Made by a program: the position numbers and the translations under genes. The notes beneath the pieces are model-generated. The model made no database searches and had not been told where the DNA came from. It worked only from the letters and a program-made list of their open reading frames with translations. DNA of 64,000 bases, from contig NZ_CP017479.1 in assembly GCF_001761465.1 (NCBI RefSeq), forward strand, positions 744,001 through 808,000, given 5' to 3'. The stretch is from Flavobacterium gilvum (GTDB taxonomy: Bacteria; Bacteroidota; Bacteroidia; Flavobacteriales; Flavobacteriaceae). Positions 54,346 through 63,460 of this stretch are shown piece after piece. Position 1 is the first letter of the stretch, and each line of letters begins with the position of its first letter.

Positions 54346-56639
54346 CAACGTATAATCATCACTTTTTTGACTTTGGTTTCTGTTCCATCTTGAGCCGAAA
54401 CAAAAATAATGTACACTCCCGATGCCACTTTGTATTTACCAAAAGCCGTAGTATCCCATTCTATTGTTCCGCCGTCGGATATGGCTTCGTAAACCAAATT
54501 CCCAGACACATCTGTTATTTTTACATTGGCTTTGTCGAGCAGTCCGTTTATTTTTACCGTTCCAATGTATTCTGGCCGAACGGGATTGGGATAAACATAG
54601 ACATTATTTAAGTTTTCACTCGCCGATGTTGCAATTCCTTTAAACGATATCAACCCTTTGGATGTCGCTATAAAAACTTCACCCGTACTGCTGTTGATGC
54701 TAATATCGTTTACCACGTCACTCGGCAGCGGTGAATTGGCTGTTGTAAAATGATACTTCGTTTCCTGACCATTTGGCGAGACCATAAATACTCCTGCATC
54801 TGCCGTTCCTATCCATTTATTATTGGCACCATCCACTTCAATATCAGTTATAAATTGCTCAAAAAGTAATTCCTGCGCCAAGCCATCTTCCATTATAACA
54901 ATATTTTCCGAGGTCAACTGGCTCTCGGTCTGAAAGTCATTCACATTAGACAAAACACGCAACCCTTTGGTTGTCCCTATCCAAAGTTGGTTCTTATTAT
55001 CTACCGCAACCGTTCGAACATCCTGAATGGGTAAATTCCCCTGATTTTCTCCAAAAGTAATTTTTTTGAATGTATTGCTATTTTCGTTAAATCCTATTAC
55101 TCCGTTTTTACTGGTCGCCATCCACTTGGTTCCGTATTTATCAATAACCATCGTTCCAAAATCATTTTCGGATGGAGCCGAAAGTATTTTGTCCATCGCA
55201 TAACTTTTCCATTGTCCGTTGGGACTTAGCATTTTTAAGCCATTGACAACCCTACAATTCGTTATCCACAAATTTCCGGATTTATCAAAAGCCGTTCCGT
55301 TTATTCTAATGTCGATATAATTGGGATCTGGCGGACTGATGCTCAACGATTCCAAACTGCTGTTGGTTTGATTGTATAAAATTGTTGGTACATCGCTTTC
55401 AATTTTCAATAAACCCGAAAAAAAAGAACTCGCATACACATCCTTTTCATTGGTTGGATTAATGGTAATTCGAGACATCGATTTGGCTCCAAAAACCTTT
55501 TCAAAAGGAATATTCAACCAACCGGAAGACGAAAATTTACTGATCCCAAAATCATCCAACGGATACGGATTATAGTAAATATCATAATCGCCATAAACCG
55601 CCCAAAGTTGACTAGGTGTGGCTTGGATGGCGAAAACACTATTTCGAGAAGGACCAATTGGAGTTATATTTTCATAAGTTGAAGCGTTGGAAAACGAAGT
55701 AACAATCAATCCATTTGCAACGGTACCAATGTAAATAGAATCCTGAATTATAGTTGCACAGCTAAAAGCAGAATTGATATTCGGAACCTGATTTCTGTTT
55801 ATTTGACGCTGCAAAGCCATTTGTTTGTTATAAATAAAAACGGTATTGGCTGTTGTTATAATGAGATAATCTTTGGTTGAACGAAAATTTGTTACGGCTT
55901 CCGCCAAAGGTAAAAAACCGTTAAAAGTATTGGAACCCAAATCGTATTTGTGAACATAACCCGAAGTATTTACAGCATACAAATCGGCCCCAAAAGCCGT
56001 GATGCCAGACCAATCACCCACAGCATTGACTTGCCATTGATTGAAATCGATTAAATTAGGATTGCTTATATCGCCTTTCCGAATTCCGCTAGAAGTCGCG
56101 GCATAGATAAATCCGTTATAAATTGCCGTTTGTGACACTCTGATTTCTGCTCCGTTATCGCCTATAAAGTAGGTATCACCAAACTTTGAAGAAGACAAAT
56201 TGAACTGTACGATCCCAAAATCGGTGGAAACATATAGGATTCCGCCAAACTCTATTAAATTATTGATTCGTTTACTATTGTTTGGCAAATTTTTATTGAT
56301 GATATCAACCACTTTGAGCATCGAGCCATCGGCTTGGTTGATGACAATCAATAATCCGTTTTGATAACCTACAATCGTCTTATTGAAAGTTGGACTGTAA
56401 TAAAGCGCTGTAATGGTTTCACCCGAAAGCCCATCAATTGTAGTGGTTGTTTTGATAATGCCTGTAGTTACATTTTTGGAAAACAATGCATTTTCGGAAG
56501 CGGTAAAAATTGTCGAAGGCGATTCGGAAACGGCTTTGATTTGTGTGAAAGAAAAATAACCCTGCCAAGACATATTCGTTTGAGCAAAAGTAAATTGCAA
56601 CAAAAATAAAAAAAGTAGGTATACAAGCCTTTTTCGCAT
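54345..56639 (-). CDS. porZ: PorZ-like beta-propeller protein of the type IX secretion system
   Basis: PorZ works with PorU at the cell surface to process and anchor type IX cargo. Here a signal peptide (YLLFLFLLQFTFAQ) leads to two beta-propellers with blade ends such as GLSGETITALYYSP, FGIVQFNLSS, NLWITNCRVV, KWMATSKNGVIGF, LWIGTTKGLRVL and KWIGTADAGVFMV. A C-terminal type A sorting domain follows (NNVYVYPNPVRPE, VKITDVSGNLVY, VASGVYIIFV, VKKVMIIR). PorZ is the one type IX component with its own sorting domain, and the adjacent recO fits my memory of flavobacterial layouts. A different propeller cargo cannot be excluded. Confidence 0.78.
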   Translation of the reverse strand: MRKRLVYLLFLFLLQFTFAQTNMSWQGYFSFTQIKAVSESPSTIFTASENALFSKNVTTGIIKTTTTIDGLSGETITALYYSPTFNKTIVGYQNGLLIVINQADGSMLKVVDIINKNLPNNSKRINNLIEFGGILYVSTDFGIVQFNLSSSKFGDTYFIGDNGAEIRVSQTAIYNGFIYAATSSGIRKGDISNPNLIDFNQWQVNAVGDWSGITAFGADLYAVNTSGYVHKYDLGSNTFNGFLPLAEAVTNFRSTKDYLIITTANTVFIYNKQMALQRQINRNQVPNINSAFSCATIIQDSIYIGTVANGLIVTSFSNASTYENITPIGPSRNSVFAIQATPSQLWAVYGDYDIYYNPYPLDDFGISKFSSSGWLNIPFEKVFGAKSMSRITINPTNEKDVYASSFFSGLLKIESDVPTILYNQTNSSLESLSISPPDPNYIDIRINGTAFDKSGNLWITNCRVVNGLKMLSPNGQWKSYAMDKILSAPSENDFGTMVIDKYGTKWMATSKNGVIGFNENSNTFKKITFGENQGNLPIQDVRTVAVDNKNQLWIGTTKGLRVLSNVNDFQTESQLTSENIVIMEDGLAQELLFEQFITDIEVDGANNKWIGTADAGVFMVSPNGQETKYHFTTANSPLPSDVVNDISINSSTGEVFIATSKGLISFKGIATSASENLNNVYVYPNPVRPEYIGTVKINGLLDKANVKITDVSGNLVYEAISDGGTIEWDTTAFGKYKVASGVYIIFVSAQDGTETKVKKVMIIR

Positions 56640-56698
56640 CGAATCGGTTTTGATCCACAAATATAGCACAAAGGAAAAGAGATTTTAGATTGCTGATT

Positions 56699-57217
56699 TT
56701 AGATTTTAGATTTTTGCAACACTTTCTCATACGCTTTTCTTTGACCTCCTCTGAAATACACATGACCGCAGAACTCATAACCCAATTTTTCAAAAATATT
56801 CTTCATTGCAAAATTGTCAAAATTCGTGTCTGCTTTTACGCTGTAGATATTATTTTTTCGTGCAAAATCCTCAATGAATCCCATCATTATTTTCGCACAG
56901 CCTTTTCCCAAATATTGTTCAGAAATAGCCACACGATGAAACACCACAAAATCATCATTGGTTAACCAATTGCCTTCAATTTTTGCATATTCTGGTTCGT
57001 CATTAATCAAAATTGAACAATAACCAACTATGTTTTCTCCCTCGGTCAAAACAAATCCTGCCTCTTTTTCAATGTCTTTTTTCACCACTTCGGGGTTTGG
57101 ATAACCGTCCTGCCATTGGTCACTTCCGTCTTCTTTTCTCCTTTTTATAGCCGATTGCAAAATGTCCCAAATTTGTGGGATTTCAGTAATTTCAGCTTTT
57201 CTAAATTGGTATTCCAT
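56699..57217 (-). CDS. GNAT-family N-acetyltransferase
   Basis: The 172-residue protein has the acetyl-CoA loop VAISEQYLGKGCAKIMMG, which matches the V-x-x-x-x-R/Q-G-x-G/A pattern of GNATs. Other blocks are IPQIWDILQSAIKRRKEDG near the start, GYCSILINDEPEYAKIEG in the core, and DTNFDNFAMKNIFEKLGY at the end. The substrate (amine) is unknown. It lies 60 bp upstream of porZ on the same strand. Confidence 0.88.
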   Translation of the reverse strand: MEYQFRKAEITEIPQIWDILQSAIKRRKEDGSDQWQDGYPNPEVVKKDIEKEAGFVLTEGENIVGYCSILINDEPEYAKIEGNWLTNDDFVVFHRVAISEQYLGKGCAKIMMGFIEDFARKNNIYSVKADTNFDNFAMKNIFEKLGYEFCGHVYFRGGQRKAYEKVLQKSKI

Positions 57218-57468
57218 TTATTGTGATTTTGTTTTAATTGCGTCTGATAATCTGTAAAGTTTACAAAAAATATTTTTTACCGCAAATTCGCAAATTTTTT
57301 CATTACACTAAACCGTGGTAAAAAAAATAAAATTGCAAATTTTCGATAACCTTTACAACAAAAAAATGCCTTCAATCTTTACAGAAAAAAGGCATTCACT
57401 TTATTTATTGATTCAAATCTAAAATCTGAATTGCTTCGCCAATTCGCTATCGCTCGGGTCTGCAATCT
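57218..57468. other. gdhA/GNAT gap with terminator and dispersed repeat
   Basis: No gene is present. It holds the gdhA terminator (57358-57396) and a third copy of the 18-mer ACCGCAAATTCGCAAATT (57279-57296). Confidence 0.6.
57358..57396 (-). terminator. Terminator of gdhA
   Basis: AATGCCTT (57365-57372) pairs with AAGGCATT (57389-57396) with extra weak pairs toward the loop; A's at 57359-57366 give the U-tract on the leftward transcript. It lies about 70 bp past the gdhA stop. Confidence 0.65.
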
Positions 57469-58812
57469 TTACACCACTCCTTGCGCAAGCATCGCATCGG
57501 CTACTTTTACAAATCCTGCGATATTGGCTCCTCTTACGTAGTCTACATAACCGGTTGCATCGGTTCCATATTTCACACAGGAAGCATGAATATCTTTCAT
57601 AATCATTTTCAATCTTTCGTCCACTTCTTCAGAAGTCCAGCTTAAACGCAATGAGTTTTGAGACATTTCAAGCCCTGAAGTCGCAACTCCTCCAGCATTC
57701 GAAGCTTTTCCCGGAGCGAATAAAATTTTAGCTTTTTGGAAAACATGAATAGCTTCTGGCGTAGATGGCATGTTTGCTCCTTCGGCAACACAAACACATC
57801 CGTTGCCCACAAGCAATTTGGCTTCTTCCTCGTTCAATTCGTTTTGGGTCGCACAAGGCAAGGCAACATCACATTTTACTTCCCATGGACGCTTTCCTTC
57901 AAAGTATTTTGCGTTTGGATATTTTGCAACATAATCGCTAATTCTTCCTCTCAACTCGTTTTTGATTTCCATTACGTGAGCCAATTTGGCTGTATCAATT
58001 CCGTCGGCATCATAGATATAACCTGCAGAATCAGATAATGTCACTACTTTACCACCCAACTGAATTACTTTTTCGGCGGCATATTGCGCTACATTCCCAG
58101 ATCCGGAAATTGCCACAATTTTTCCTGTAAAGCTTTCTCCTCTTGTCGCCAACATACTTTGTGCAAAATATACATCGCCATATCCTGTAGCTTCCGGACG
58201 GATTAATGAACCTCCAAAAGATATTCCTTTACCTGTCAAAACTCCAGTAAATTCGTTGGCTAGTCTTTTGTATTGGCCAAACATATATCCTACTTCTCTG
58301 GCTCCAACTCCAATATCTCCTGCGGGTACATCAGTATCAGCACCAATGTGTTTTGATAATTCGGTCATAAAAGATTGACAAAAACGCATTACTTCGTTGT
58401 CTGATTTTCCTTTTGGATCAAAATCAGATCCTCCTTTTCCACCACCCATTGGCAGTGTAGTCAAACTGTTTTTGAAGGTTTGTTCGAAAGCCAGGAACTT
58501 CAATATACTTAAATTTACGGATGGATGAAAACGAATCCCTCCTTTGTAAGGTCCGATAGCCGAATTCATTTGGATACGGTATCCTCTATTTACTTGAGTT
58601 TCTCCTTTGTCATCTACCCAAACTACACGGAACATAATGATACGATCTGACTCGACCATTCTTTCCAAAATCTTTTTGTTTTGGTATTTTTTATTTTCTT
58701 CAATGAATGGAATTACTGTTTCTGCTACTTCGGTAACTGCTTGAAGAAATTCTGGTTCATTGGGGTTTTTTTTTGCAACCAATTCTATAAAATCTGCAAT
58801 GCTTTGTGACAT
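57469..58812 (-). CDS. gdhA: NADP-type glutamate dehydrogenase
   Basis: It makes glutamate from 2-oxoglutarate and ammonia. The catalytic block LPMGGGKGGSDFDPKGKS holds the active Lys; RPEATGYGDVYFAQSML leads to the dinucleotide fold with AISGSGNVAQYAAEK; PCATQNELNEEEA and the SNAGGVATSGLEMSQNS block close the site. At 447 residues it is the NADP-dependent hexameric class. Start MSQSIADF (58812) is preferred over an ATG eight codons earlier. A -7 box TATCTTTG is at 58858-58865 (minus). Confidence 0.96.
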   Translation of the reverse strand: MSQSIADFIELVAKKNPNEPEFLQAVTEVAETVIPFIEENKKYQNKKILERMVESDRIIMFRVVWVDDKGETQVNRGYRIQMNSAIGPYKGGIRFHPSVNLSILKFLAFEQTFKNSLTTLPMGGGKGGSDFDPKGKSDNEVMRFCQSFMTELSKHIGADTDVPAGDIGVGAREVGYMFGQYKRLANEFTGVLTGKGISFGGSLIRPEATGYGDVYFAQSMLATRGESFTGKIVAISGSGNVAQYAAEKVIQLGGKVVTLSDSAGYIYDADGIDTAKLAHVMEIKNELRGRISDYVAKYPNAKYFEGKRPWEVKCDVALPCATQNELNEEEAKLLVGNGCVCVAEGANMPSTPEAIHVFQKAKILFAPGKASNAGGVATSGLEMSQNSLRLSWTSEEVDERLKMIMKDIHASCVKYGTDATGYVDYVRGANIAGFVKVADAMLAQGVV

Positions 58813-58857
58813 GATTATTAAATTATAAACGTTCAAAAAACGTTTCCGTTAGTCTTA

Positions 58858-58865
58858 CAAAGATA
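58858..58865 (-). promoter_or_regulatory. -7 box of gdhA
   Basis: On the minus strand TATCTTTG fits TAnnTTTG 46 bp before the start. The -33 part is not recognisable. Confidence 0.4.
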
Positions 58866-59056
58866 CAGGTTCTAAAAACATTTTAACTTTTTTGACATTC
58901 AATTATAACAAAATTATCTTTTTATTGGTTATTTATAAAGAATCTAACATATTGCTTAATGTATTTACGAAATCGATATAGTATTGACAAATATTGAAAT
59001 AATATTCCTGCTTATTTTTATTTTAATATTACAATTCTCTGTACTGCTAGTTTTTA

Positions 59057-59064
59057 TATCTTTG
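59057..59064 (+). promoter_or_regulatory. -7 box of the outer-membrane protein gene at 59088
   Basis: TATCTTTG sits 23 bp before the ATG; the transcript would have a very short leader. No -33 TTG is seen. Confidence 0.4.
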
Positions 59065-59087
59065 TTTTTTAGAAAATCCCCCAACCT

Positions 59088-59873
59088 ATGACCAAACTTA
59101 AAATAGTAGCTATATTGCTACTTATAATTTTACCCCATTGTTCTTTTGCGCAACCTAAGGTTACAAATGATATTGGTATTATAGCAGGAGTATCAGAAAT
59201 GAGATCCGACTATGGACAGCGAGGCGAAACCAAAAGTAACATTAATAATATGGGGTTTGGAATTGCGCTTGTTCACTATGCAGGTTTTTCCTATTTTGAT
59301 AATTTGAATGAATATTTTAAAGAGCATTTCAAAGTGAGGTCTGAGCTATCCTATAGCAAAACCAAGATGCAACACTATGGAGAATGGGTTGGAAAAACCA
59401 GTTTGACCTCAAAACAACTCCAGGCAATGAGAGGATCAACCCAATTATTTAACGTAGGTTGTCAGCTTGAATACAGCCTTAAAAACCTACATGACTTTGA
59501 AAGAGAAATAGGTAGTTTTGCCCCTTATGTTTCTATTGGTCCCCAATTTAGTTATTATGATGCCAAAGCTTGGTCAACCATGGGAGAAATTGGAACTTCA
59601 CTTACTACTCCTCTCAAATACTTGATTCCATCGAATGGGCATCCTAACGGATATTCCAATGAAAGCAAAACCGTATTTTCGGCGACATTGAATATTGGAA
59701 CTCGATATAAATTAACACCATTGACCGATCTTGTTTTGGATATTAGGGCACAATTTTTTACCTCAGATTGGGTTGATGGTCTTAACCCCAAGAAAGATTT
59801 ATTCAAAGAAAACAAGAATAATGACTGGCTTACTTTTATTGGACTAGGTTATGTTATTTATTTGGACAATTAA
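59088..59873 (+). CDS. Outer-membrane beta-barrel-like protein, flavobacterial family
   Basis: The 261-residue protein has a signal peptide ending SFA-Q (about residue 21). The rest is amphipathic strands with aromatic ends, typical of small outer-membrane barrels: GIIAGVSEMRSDYGQRGE, FGIALVHYAGFSYF, FKVRSELSYSKTKMQHYG, TVFSATLNIGTRYKLTPL and DWLTFIGLGYVIYL. It resembles the conserved family labelled THC0290_0291 in Flavobacteria. The function is unknown. It converges with the cystathionine gamma-synthase gene over a shared terminator. Confidence 0.7.
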   Translation: MTKLKIVAILLLIILPHCSFAQPKVTNDIGIIAGVSEMRSDYGQRGETKSNINNMGFGIALVHYAGFSYFDNLNEYFKEHFKVRSELSYSKTKMQHYGEWVGKTSLTSKQLQAMRGSTQLFNVGCQLEYSLKNLHDFEREIGSFAPYVSIGPQFSYYDAKAWSTMGEIGTSLTTPLKYLIPSNGHPNGYSNESKTVFSATLNIGTRYKLTPLTDLVLDIRAQFFTSDWVDGLNPKKDLFKENKNNDWLTFIGLGYVIYLDN

Positions 59874-59881
59874 AAAATTCA

Positions 59882-59918
59882 AAAAAACTCCCAACTCGTT
59901 TAAGCTGGGAGTTTTTTT
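59882..59918. terminator. Bidirectional terminator between convergent genes
   Basis: AAAACTCCCA pairs with TGGGAGTTTT around 59884-59915; A- and T-runs flank it on both sides. It serves the rightward barrel gene and the leftward PLP gene, whose stop codon overlaps the end. Confidence 0.8.
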
Positions 59919-61062
59919 ATGCCAATGCCTGTTGCAAATCGGCTATTAAATCTTCGGCATCTTCTATTCCTACACTCAGCCGAACCAAATCATCGGTAAT
60001 CCCGACTTCTTTTCGTTTATCTTCTGGAATAGAGGCATGTGTCATTAACGCAGGATGATTCGCCAGCGACTCTACTCCTCCCAGCGATTCTGCCAATGTA
60101 AATACTTTCAGTTTTTCTAAAAATTGTATTGCTTCCTCTTTTTTTCCCGAAATAAATGTAAAAGAAACCATCCCACCAAAACCGCTCATTTGTTTTTTGG
60201 CAATTTCGTGATACGGATGATTGGGCAAACCTGGATAGTAAACGATTTTTATTTTTGGATGATTGCTCAAAAATTCTACTACTTTGGCGCCATTTTCGCA
60301 ATGTCTTTGCACTCTCAAATGCAGGGTTTTTATTCCTCTTAATACCAAAAAGCTGTCCATTGGCCCCAAAGTTGCCCCTGTAGCAAATTGCTGAAAATGC
60401 AATTGTTTTCCCAAAGCTTCGTCTTTTACAATTAAAGCCCCCGCAATTACATCTGAATGTCCTCCCAAATATTTGGTAGCCGAGTGCATCACAATATCGG
60501 CACCTAAATCTAATGGCTTTTGTAAATATGGTGTTGCAAAAGTGTTGTCCACAGCAAAGAGGATATTATTGGCTTTGGTAATTTTGGCAATTTCTTCAAT
60601 ATCTGCCAATTTCATTAAAGGGTTTGTTGGGGTTTCGACCCAAACTAATTTTGTGTTTTCATTTATAACCGACTTGAAATTGTCTAAATCATTCATGTCT
60701 ACAAAATGAAATTTAATCCCCGAATCTTTATAAATACGGGTAAACATACGATACGTTCCACCGTATAAATCGTCCATGGCGATGATTTCGTCACCTGCTT
60801 TAAAGGATCTTAAAATACAATCTGTAGCCGCAAGTCCCGATGAAAAAGCCAATCCGCGCGTTCCGTTTTCGATACTGGCCAAAGCGTTTTCCAAAGCTGT
60901 TCGCGTAGGGTTTGACGCTCTGCTGTATTCATACTCCGGATTCAGCGGTTTCCCCGGACTCGTCTGCACAAAGGTCGATGTTTGATAAACTGCCGGCATT
61001 ACAGCCCCGGTACTTGGGTCGTGATGCTGCCCTCCGTGAATTACTTTGGTATTGAATTTCAT
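59917..61062 (-). CDS. metB: Cystathionine gamma-synthase (trans-sulfuration PLP enzyme)
   Basis: This PLP enzyme of the Cys/Met family is 381 residues. Blocks are YSRASNPTRTALENALASIE (the phosphate-side Tyr/Arg), FSSGLAATDCILRSFKAGDE, FAVDNTFATPYLQKPLDLG with the PLP Asp, and HSATKYLGGHSDVIAG with the PLP Lys after SATK. The C-terminal LAESLGGVESLANHPALMTHA and VRLSVGIED blocks are standard. The motifs do not fully separate gamma-synthase from gamma-lyase, so lyase activity is possible. Confidence 0.9.
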   Translation of the reverse strand: MKFNTKVIHGGQHHDPSTGAVMPAVYQTSTFVQTSPGKPLNPEYEYSRASNPTRTALENALASIENGTRGLAFSSGLAATDCILRSFKAGDEIIAMDDLYGGTYRMFTRIYKDSGIKFHFVDMNDLDNFKSVINENTKLVWVETPTNPLMKLADIEEIAKITKANNILFAVDNTFATPYLQKPLDLGADIVMHSATKYLGGHSDVIAGALIVKDEALGKQLHFQQFATGATLGPMDSFLVLRGIKTLHLRVQRHCENGAKVVEFLSNHPKIKIVYYPGLPNHPYHEIAKKQMSGFGGMVSFTFISGKKEEAIQFLEKLKVFTLAESLGGVESLANHPALMTHASIPEDKRKEVGITDDLVRLSVGIEDAEDLIADLQQALA

Positions 61063-61126
61063 CGTTTACTTTTTTAATTATTTATATGACTGTCCGCAAA
61101 GCTTACAAAAAAGAATTCTATTTTTT

Positions 61127-61180
61127 AACCATTAAGAAATTAAGTTTTTAATCTTAATGAACCTTAATTTCTTAATGGTT
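61127..61180. repeat. Perfect 18-bp inverted repeat upstream of the cystathionine gamma-synthase gene
   Basis: AACCATTAAGAAATTAAG (61127-61144) and its exact complement (61163-61180) flank an 18-nt loop that repeats the TTAATCTTAATGAA theme. No U-tract; it resembles other flavobacterial dispersed palindromes. Confidence 0.8.
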
Positions 61181-61260
61181 TTAAAAGAAAAAACAACTTT
61201 GTTTTTTAAAATTTTGGATTGGTCTCACTAACGGATAATCATTATTATTTTCCTGAATGA

Positions 61261-61716
61261 TTAAACATACTTTCTGATGCTCATCAGAACTCCAAGATGT
61301 AAACCTTCGTGAAAATTATTGAAATTAATCGCTCCTTTTGCGCTTTTCAAAATAAATCCTGTCGAAGTTGGATATTCTTGATAGTTTGCAAAAGCGCCAT
61401 TGTTATAATCAGCTTCCAATTGATCAACGGTTGAAAACACTAATGATTTTATCAAATCTACCTCTTCCTGGGTGGCGTCTTTTTCGGGTTTTGTTCCTTT
61501 TCGGTATTTTTCGACCAATTCATCAGAAACCGCCATTGGCAATCCTGCTAATTTATAAACCAATAATTGTTGTGTCACCACGACGTGCGCGATATTCCAA
61601 AATAAGCTATTGTTGAATCCTTCCGGAATTTTATTCAATTGTTCCAATGTGTAATTTTCAAAATAAGAATTCAGCATTCTTCTTCCTGTTCTGGCAACTT
61701 CAAATGTATCTTGCAT
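61261..61716 (-). CDS. DinB/DfsB-like metal-binding four-helix protein
   Basis: The 151-residue protein belongs to the DinB (not Pol IV) superfamily of four-helix metal proteins. Metal ligands are probably the His in NIAHVVVTQQ and the two His of NFHEGLHLGVL. It has no signal peptide. Members include thiol S-transferases and proteins of unknown role, so no reaction is proposed. It diverges from the ArsC-like gene. Confidence 0.8.
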   Translation of the reverse strand: MQDTFEVARTGRRMLNSYFENYTLEQLNKIPEGFNNSLFWNIAHVVVTQQLLVYKLAGLPMAVSDELVEKYRKGTKPEKDATQEEVDLIKSLVFSTVDQLEADYNNGAFANYQEYPTSTGFILKSAKGAINFNNFHEGLHLGVLMSIRKYV

Positions 61717-61792
61717 AATTTTAATTTTTGTATAAAATTAAACATTTTTACCTATCAAATGTTTTCCTTTGCAATTAGAAAATCGAAAAAAA

Positions 61793-62143
61793 ATGAACAA
61801 AATATACTATCTCGCTTCCTGCGACACTTGCCGAAAAATAATAAAATCGTTGCCTCAAAACCACGATTTGGTTTTTCACGACATCAAGCAAAACCCAATC
61901 AGTATTGAAGAACTGGAGGAAATGCACAAACTTTCGGGAAGCTACGAGTCGCTTTTCAGCAGAAAAGCACAATTGTATAAATCGATGGATTTAAAAAACA
62001 AATCCCTTACGGAAGATGATTATAAAAAATATATTCTGGAACATTATACTTTTCTAAGCCGCCCTGTTTTTATCATCAATGACAAAATATACATTGGCAA
62101 CAGTCAACAAAATATTCATCAGGTAATGAAAGTTTTGGGATAA
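61793..62143 (+). CDS. ArsC/Spx-family thioredoxin-fold protein
   Basis: The 116-residue protein starts MNKIYYLASCDTCRKII, with a CxxC (Cys-Asp-Thr-Cys) near the N-terminus, then HDIKQNPISIEELEEMHKLSG and LSRPVFIINDKIYIGN, the ArsC/YffB/Spx pattern. True arsenate reductases of this group carry Arg residues that are not evident here. I start at 61793, as the eight codons before it are atypical. It may be a redox regulator or a glutaredoxin-like reductase. Confidence 0.82.
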   Translation: MNKIYYLASCDTCRKIIKSLPQNHDLVFHDIKQNPISIEELEEMHKLSGSYESLFSRKAQLYKSMDLKNKSLTEDDYKKYILEHYTFLSRPVFIINDKIYIGNSQQNIHQVMKVLG

Positions 62144-62214
62144 TTTTTTGGCAAATCTATTATTGTAATTTTTCCTTTTGGGATGATGGAAAAAGCTACC
62201 CGGTCGATAGCGGA

Positions 62215-62353
62215 ATGTCATTAAGTTAAGGATTTCTTGATAAGCTTTTTCTAAATATAGCTCTCGCAAAGTCGCTAAGACGTAAAGAAATCAGCTGTGA
62301 ACTTTGCGCCTTTCCGTCTTCTCGAGAAAATACAGTGCTTAACTTAATGGCAT
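62215..62353. repeat. Large imperfect palindrome (repeat element)
   Basis: Outer arms ATGTCATTAAGTTAAG (62215-62230) and CTTAACTTAATGGCAT (62338-62353) match with one mismatch. Between them GCAAAGT (from 62266) and ACTTTGC (62301-62307) form inner arms. Words such as CGCAAAGTCGCTAAGACG are familiar from repeated spacers in related genomes. This looks like a mobile palindromic element. Confidence 0.6.
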
Positions 62354-62390
62354 TAAACGATTGTGAAAAGGCCAAGCAAATCGCTCTCTT

Positions 62391-62470
62391 TAGCCCCGAT
62401 TGAAGTGGAAATCCTTGTGTGCCGGGGTTCGGCATACAAGATTGCAACGAAAAGCGGGACCCATCTCTCC
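62391..62470 (+). ncRNA. Candidate conserved RNA, Flavo-1-like (tentative)
   Basis: The stretch runs from TAGCCCCGATTGAAGTGGA through ATCCTTGTG, a TGCCGGGGTTCGGCA hairpin (about 62420-62434), and GATTGCAACGAAAAGCGGGAC. It is much more GC-rich than its neighbours. I recognise this string pattern (AGCCCCGAT-GAAGCGG-ATCC ... AGCGGGA) from many flavobacterial intergenic regions; it may be the Flavo-1 RNA motif. The name is from memory and unverified. Confidence 0.5.
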
Positions 62471-62572
62471 TAAAATACCAAATCTTTCTGCTCCAAAAAA
62501 TTAATAATCGAACTTAGGTTAAAAATTGTTTTTGCGGAAACACTGAATGCTTAAGGCTTTCCTCTTTTTTCT

Positions 62573-62580
62573 TATCTTTG
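62573..62580 (+). promoter_or_regulatory. -7 box of yicC-gmk
   Basis: TATCTTTG sits 19 bp before the yicC ATG. The -33 element is not clear. Confidence 0.4.
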
Positions 62581-62599
62581 AACACTTTTATACAACTAT

Positions 62600-63460
62600 A
62601 TGATACAATCGATGACTGGATTTGGTAAAGCTACTTTGCAATTGCCAACCAAAAAAATTACAGTAGAAGTAAAATCTTTAAACAGTAAAGGTTTAGATTT
62701 AAATGTACGAATGCCTGCTCTTTACCGCGAAATGGAATTGGGTTTACGCAACCAAATCGCTGTGAAACTGGAAAGAGGCAAAGTGGACTTTTCTGTTTTT
62801 GTCGAAAGTACCGCAGAGCAGACTTCGACCAAGGTAAATGTGCCTATCGTAAAAGCCTATATCAGCCAATTGAGGGAAATATATAGCGATGCCGATGAAA
62901 CCGAATTGATGAAAATGGCGGTGCGCATGCCTGATACCATGAAAATTGAACGTGAGGAAATAGACGAAAATGAATGGGCTCAAATCCAAACTGTAGTTGA
63001 AGAAGCGTTGCAAAATATCCTGAATTTCAGAAAAGCGGAAGGGCAATCTCTGGAAAATGAATTTCAATTGCGAATTGGCAATATTCGTCAGTTTATGAAC
63101 GAAGCTTTGGAACTGGATCCGGAACGTGTTCAAGCAATAAAAGACCGTTTACAAACCGCAATTTCTGAATTGAAAGTGAATGTGGATGAAAACCGTTTTG
63201 AGCAGGAATTGATTTATTATCTTGAAAAACTGGACATCACCGAGGAAAAAGTGCGATTGACCAATCATCTCGATTACTTCCTTGAAACCATCACCGGAAC
63301 AGAAGCCAACGGCAGAAAACTAGGCTTTATCACTCAGGAAATGGGACGCGAAATCAACACGATGGGATCCAAATCGAACCACGCACAAATGCAAAAATTA
63401 GTCGTGATGATGAAGGATGAATTGGAGAAAATTAAAGAGCAGGTTCTAAACGTATTGTAA
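62600..63460 (+). CDS. yicC: YicC-family endoribonuclease
   Basis: The 286-residue protein has the N-terminal YicC domain (MIQSMTGFGKA, EVKSLNSKGLDLNVRMP) and the C-terminal DUF1732 end (ANGRKLGFITQEMGREINT, GSKSNHAQMQKLVV, MKDELEKIKEQVLNVL). Recent work describes the family as RNA-cleaving. It precedes gmk, a common pairing in bacteria. Confidence 0.96.
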   Translation: MIQSMTGFGKATLQLPTKKITVEVKSLNSKGLDLNVRMPALYREMELGLRNQIAVKLERGKVDFSVFVESTAEQTSTKVNVPIVKAYISQLREIYSDADETELMKMAVRMPDTMKIEREEIDENEWAQIQTVVEEALQNILNFRKAEGQSLENEFQLRIGNIRQFMNEALELDPERVQAIKDRLQTAISELKVNVDENRFEQELIYYLEKLDITEEKVRLTNHLDYFLETITGTEANGRKLGFITQEMGREINTMGSKSNHAQMQKLVVMMKDELEKIKEQVLNVL

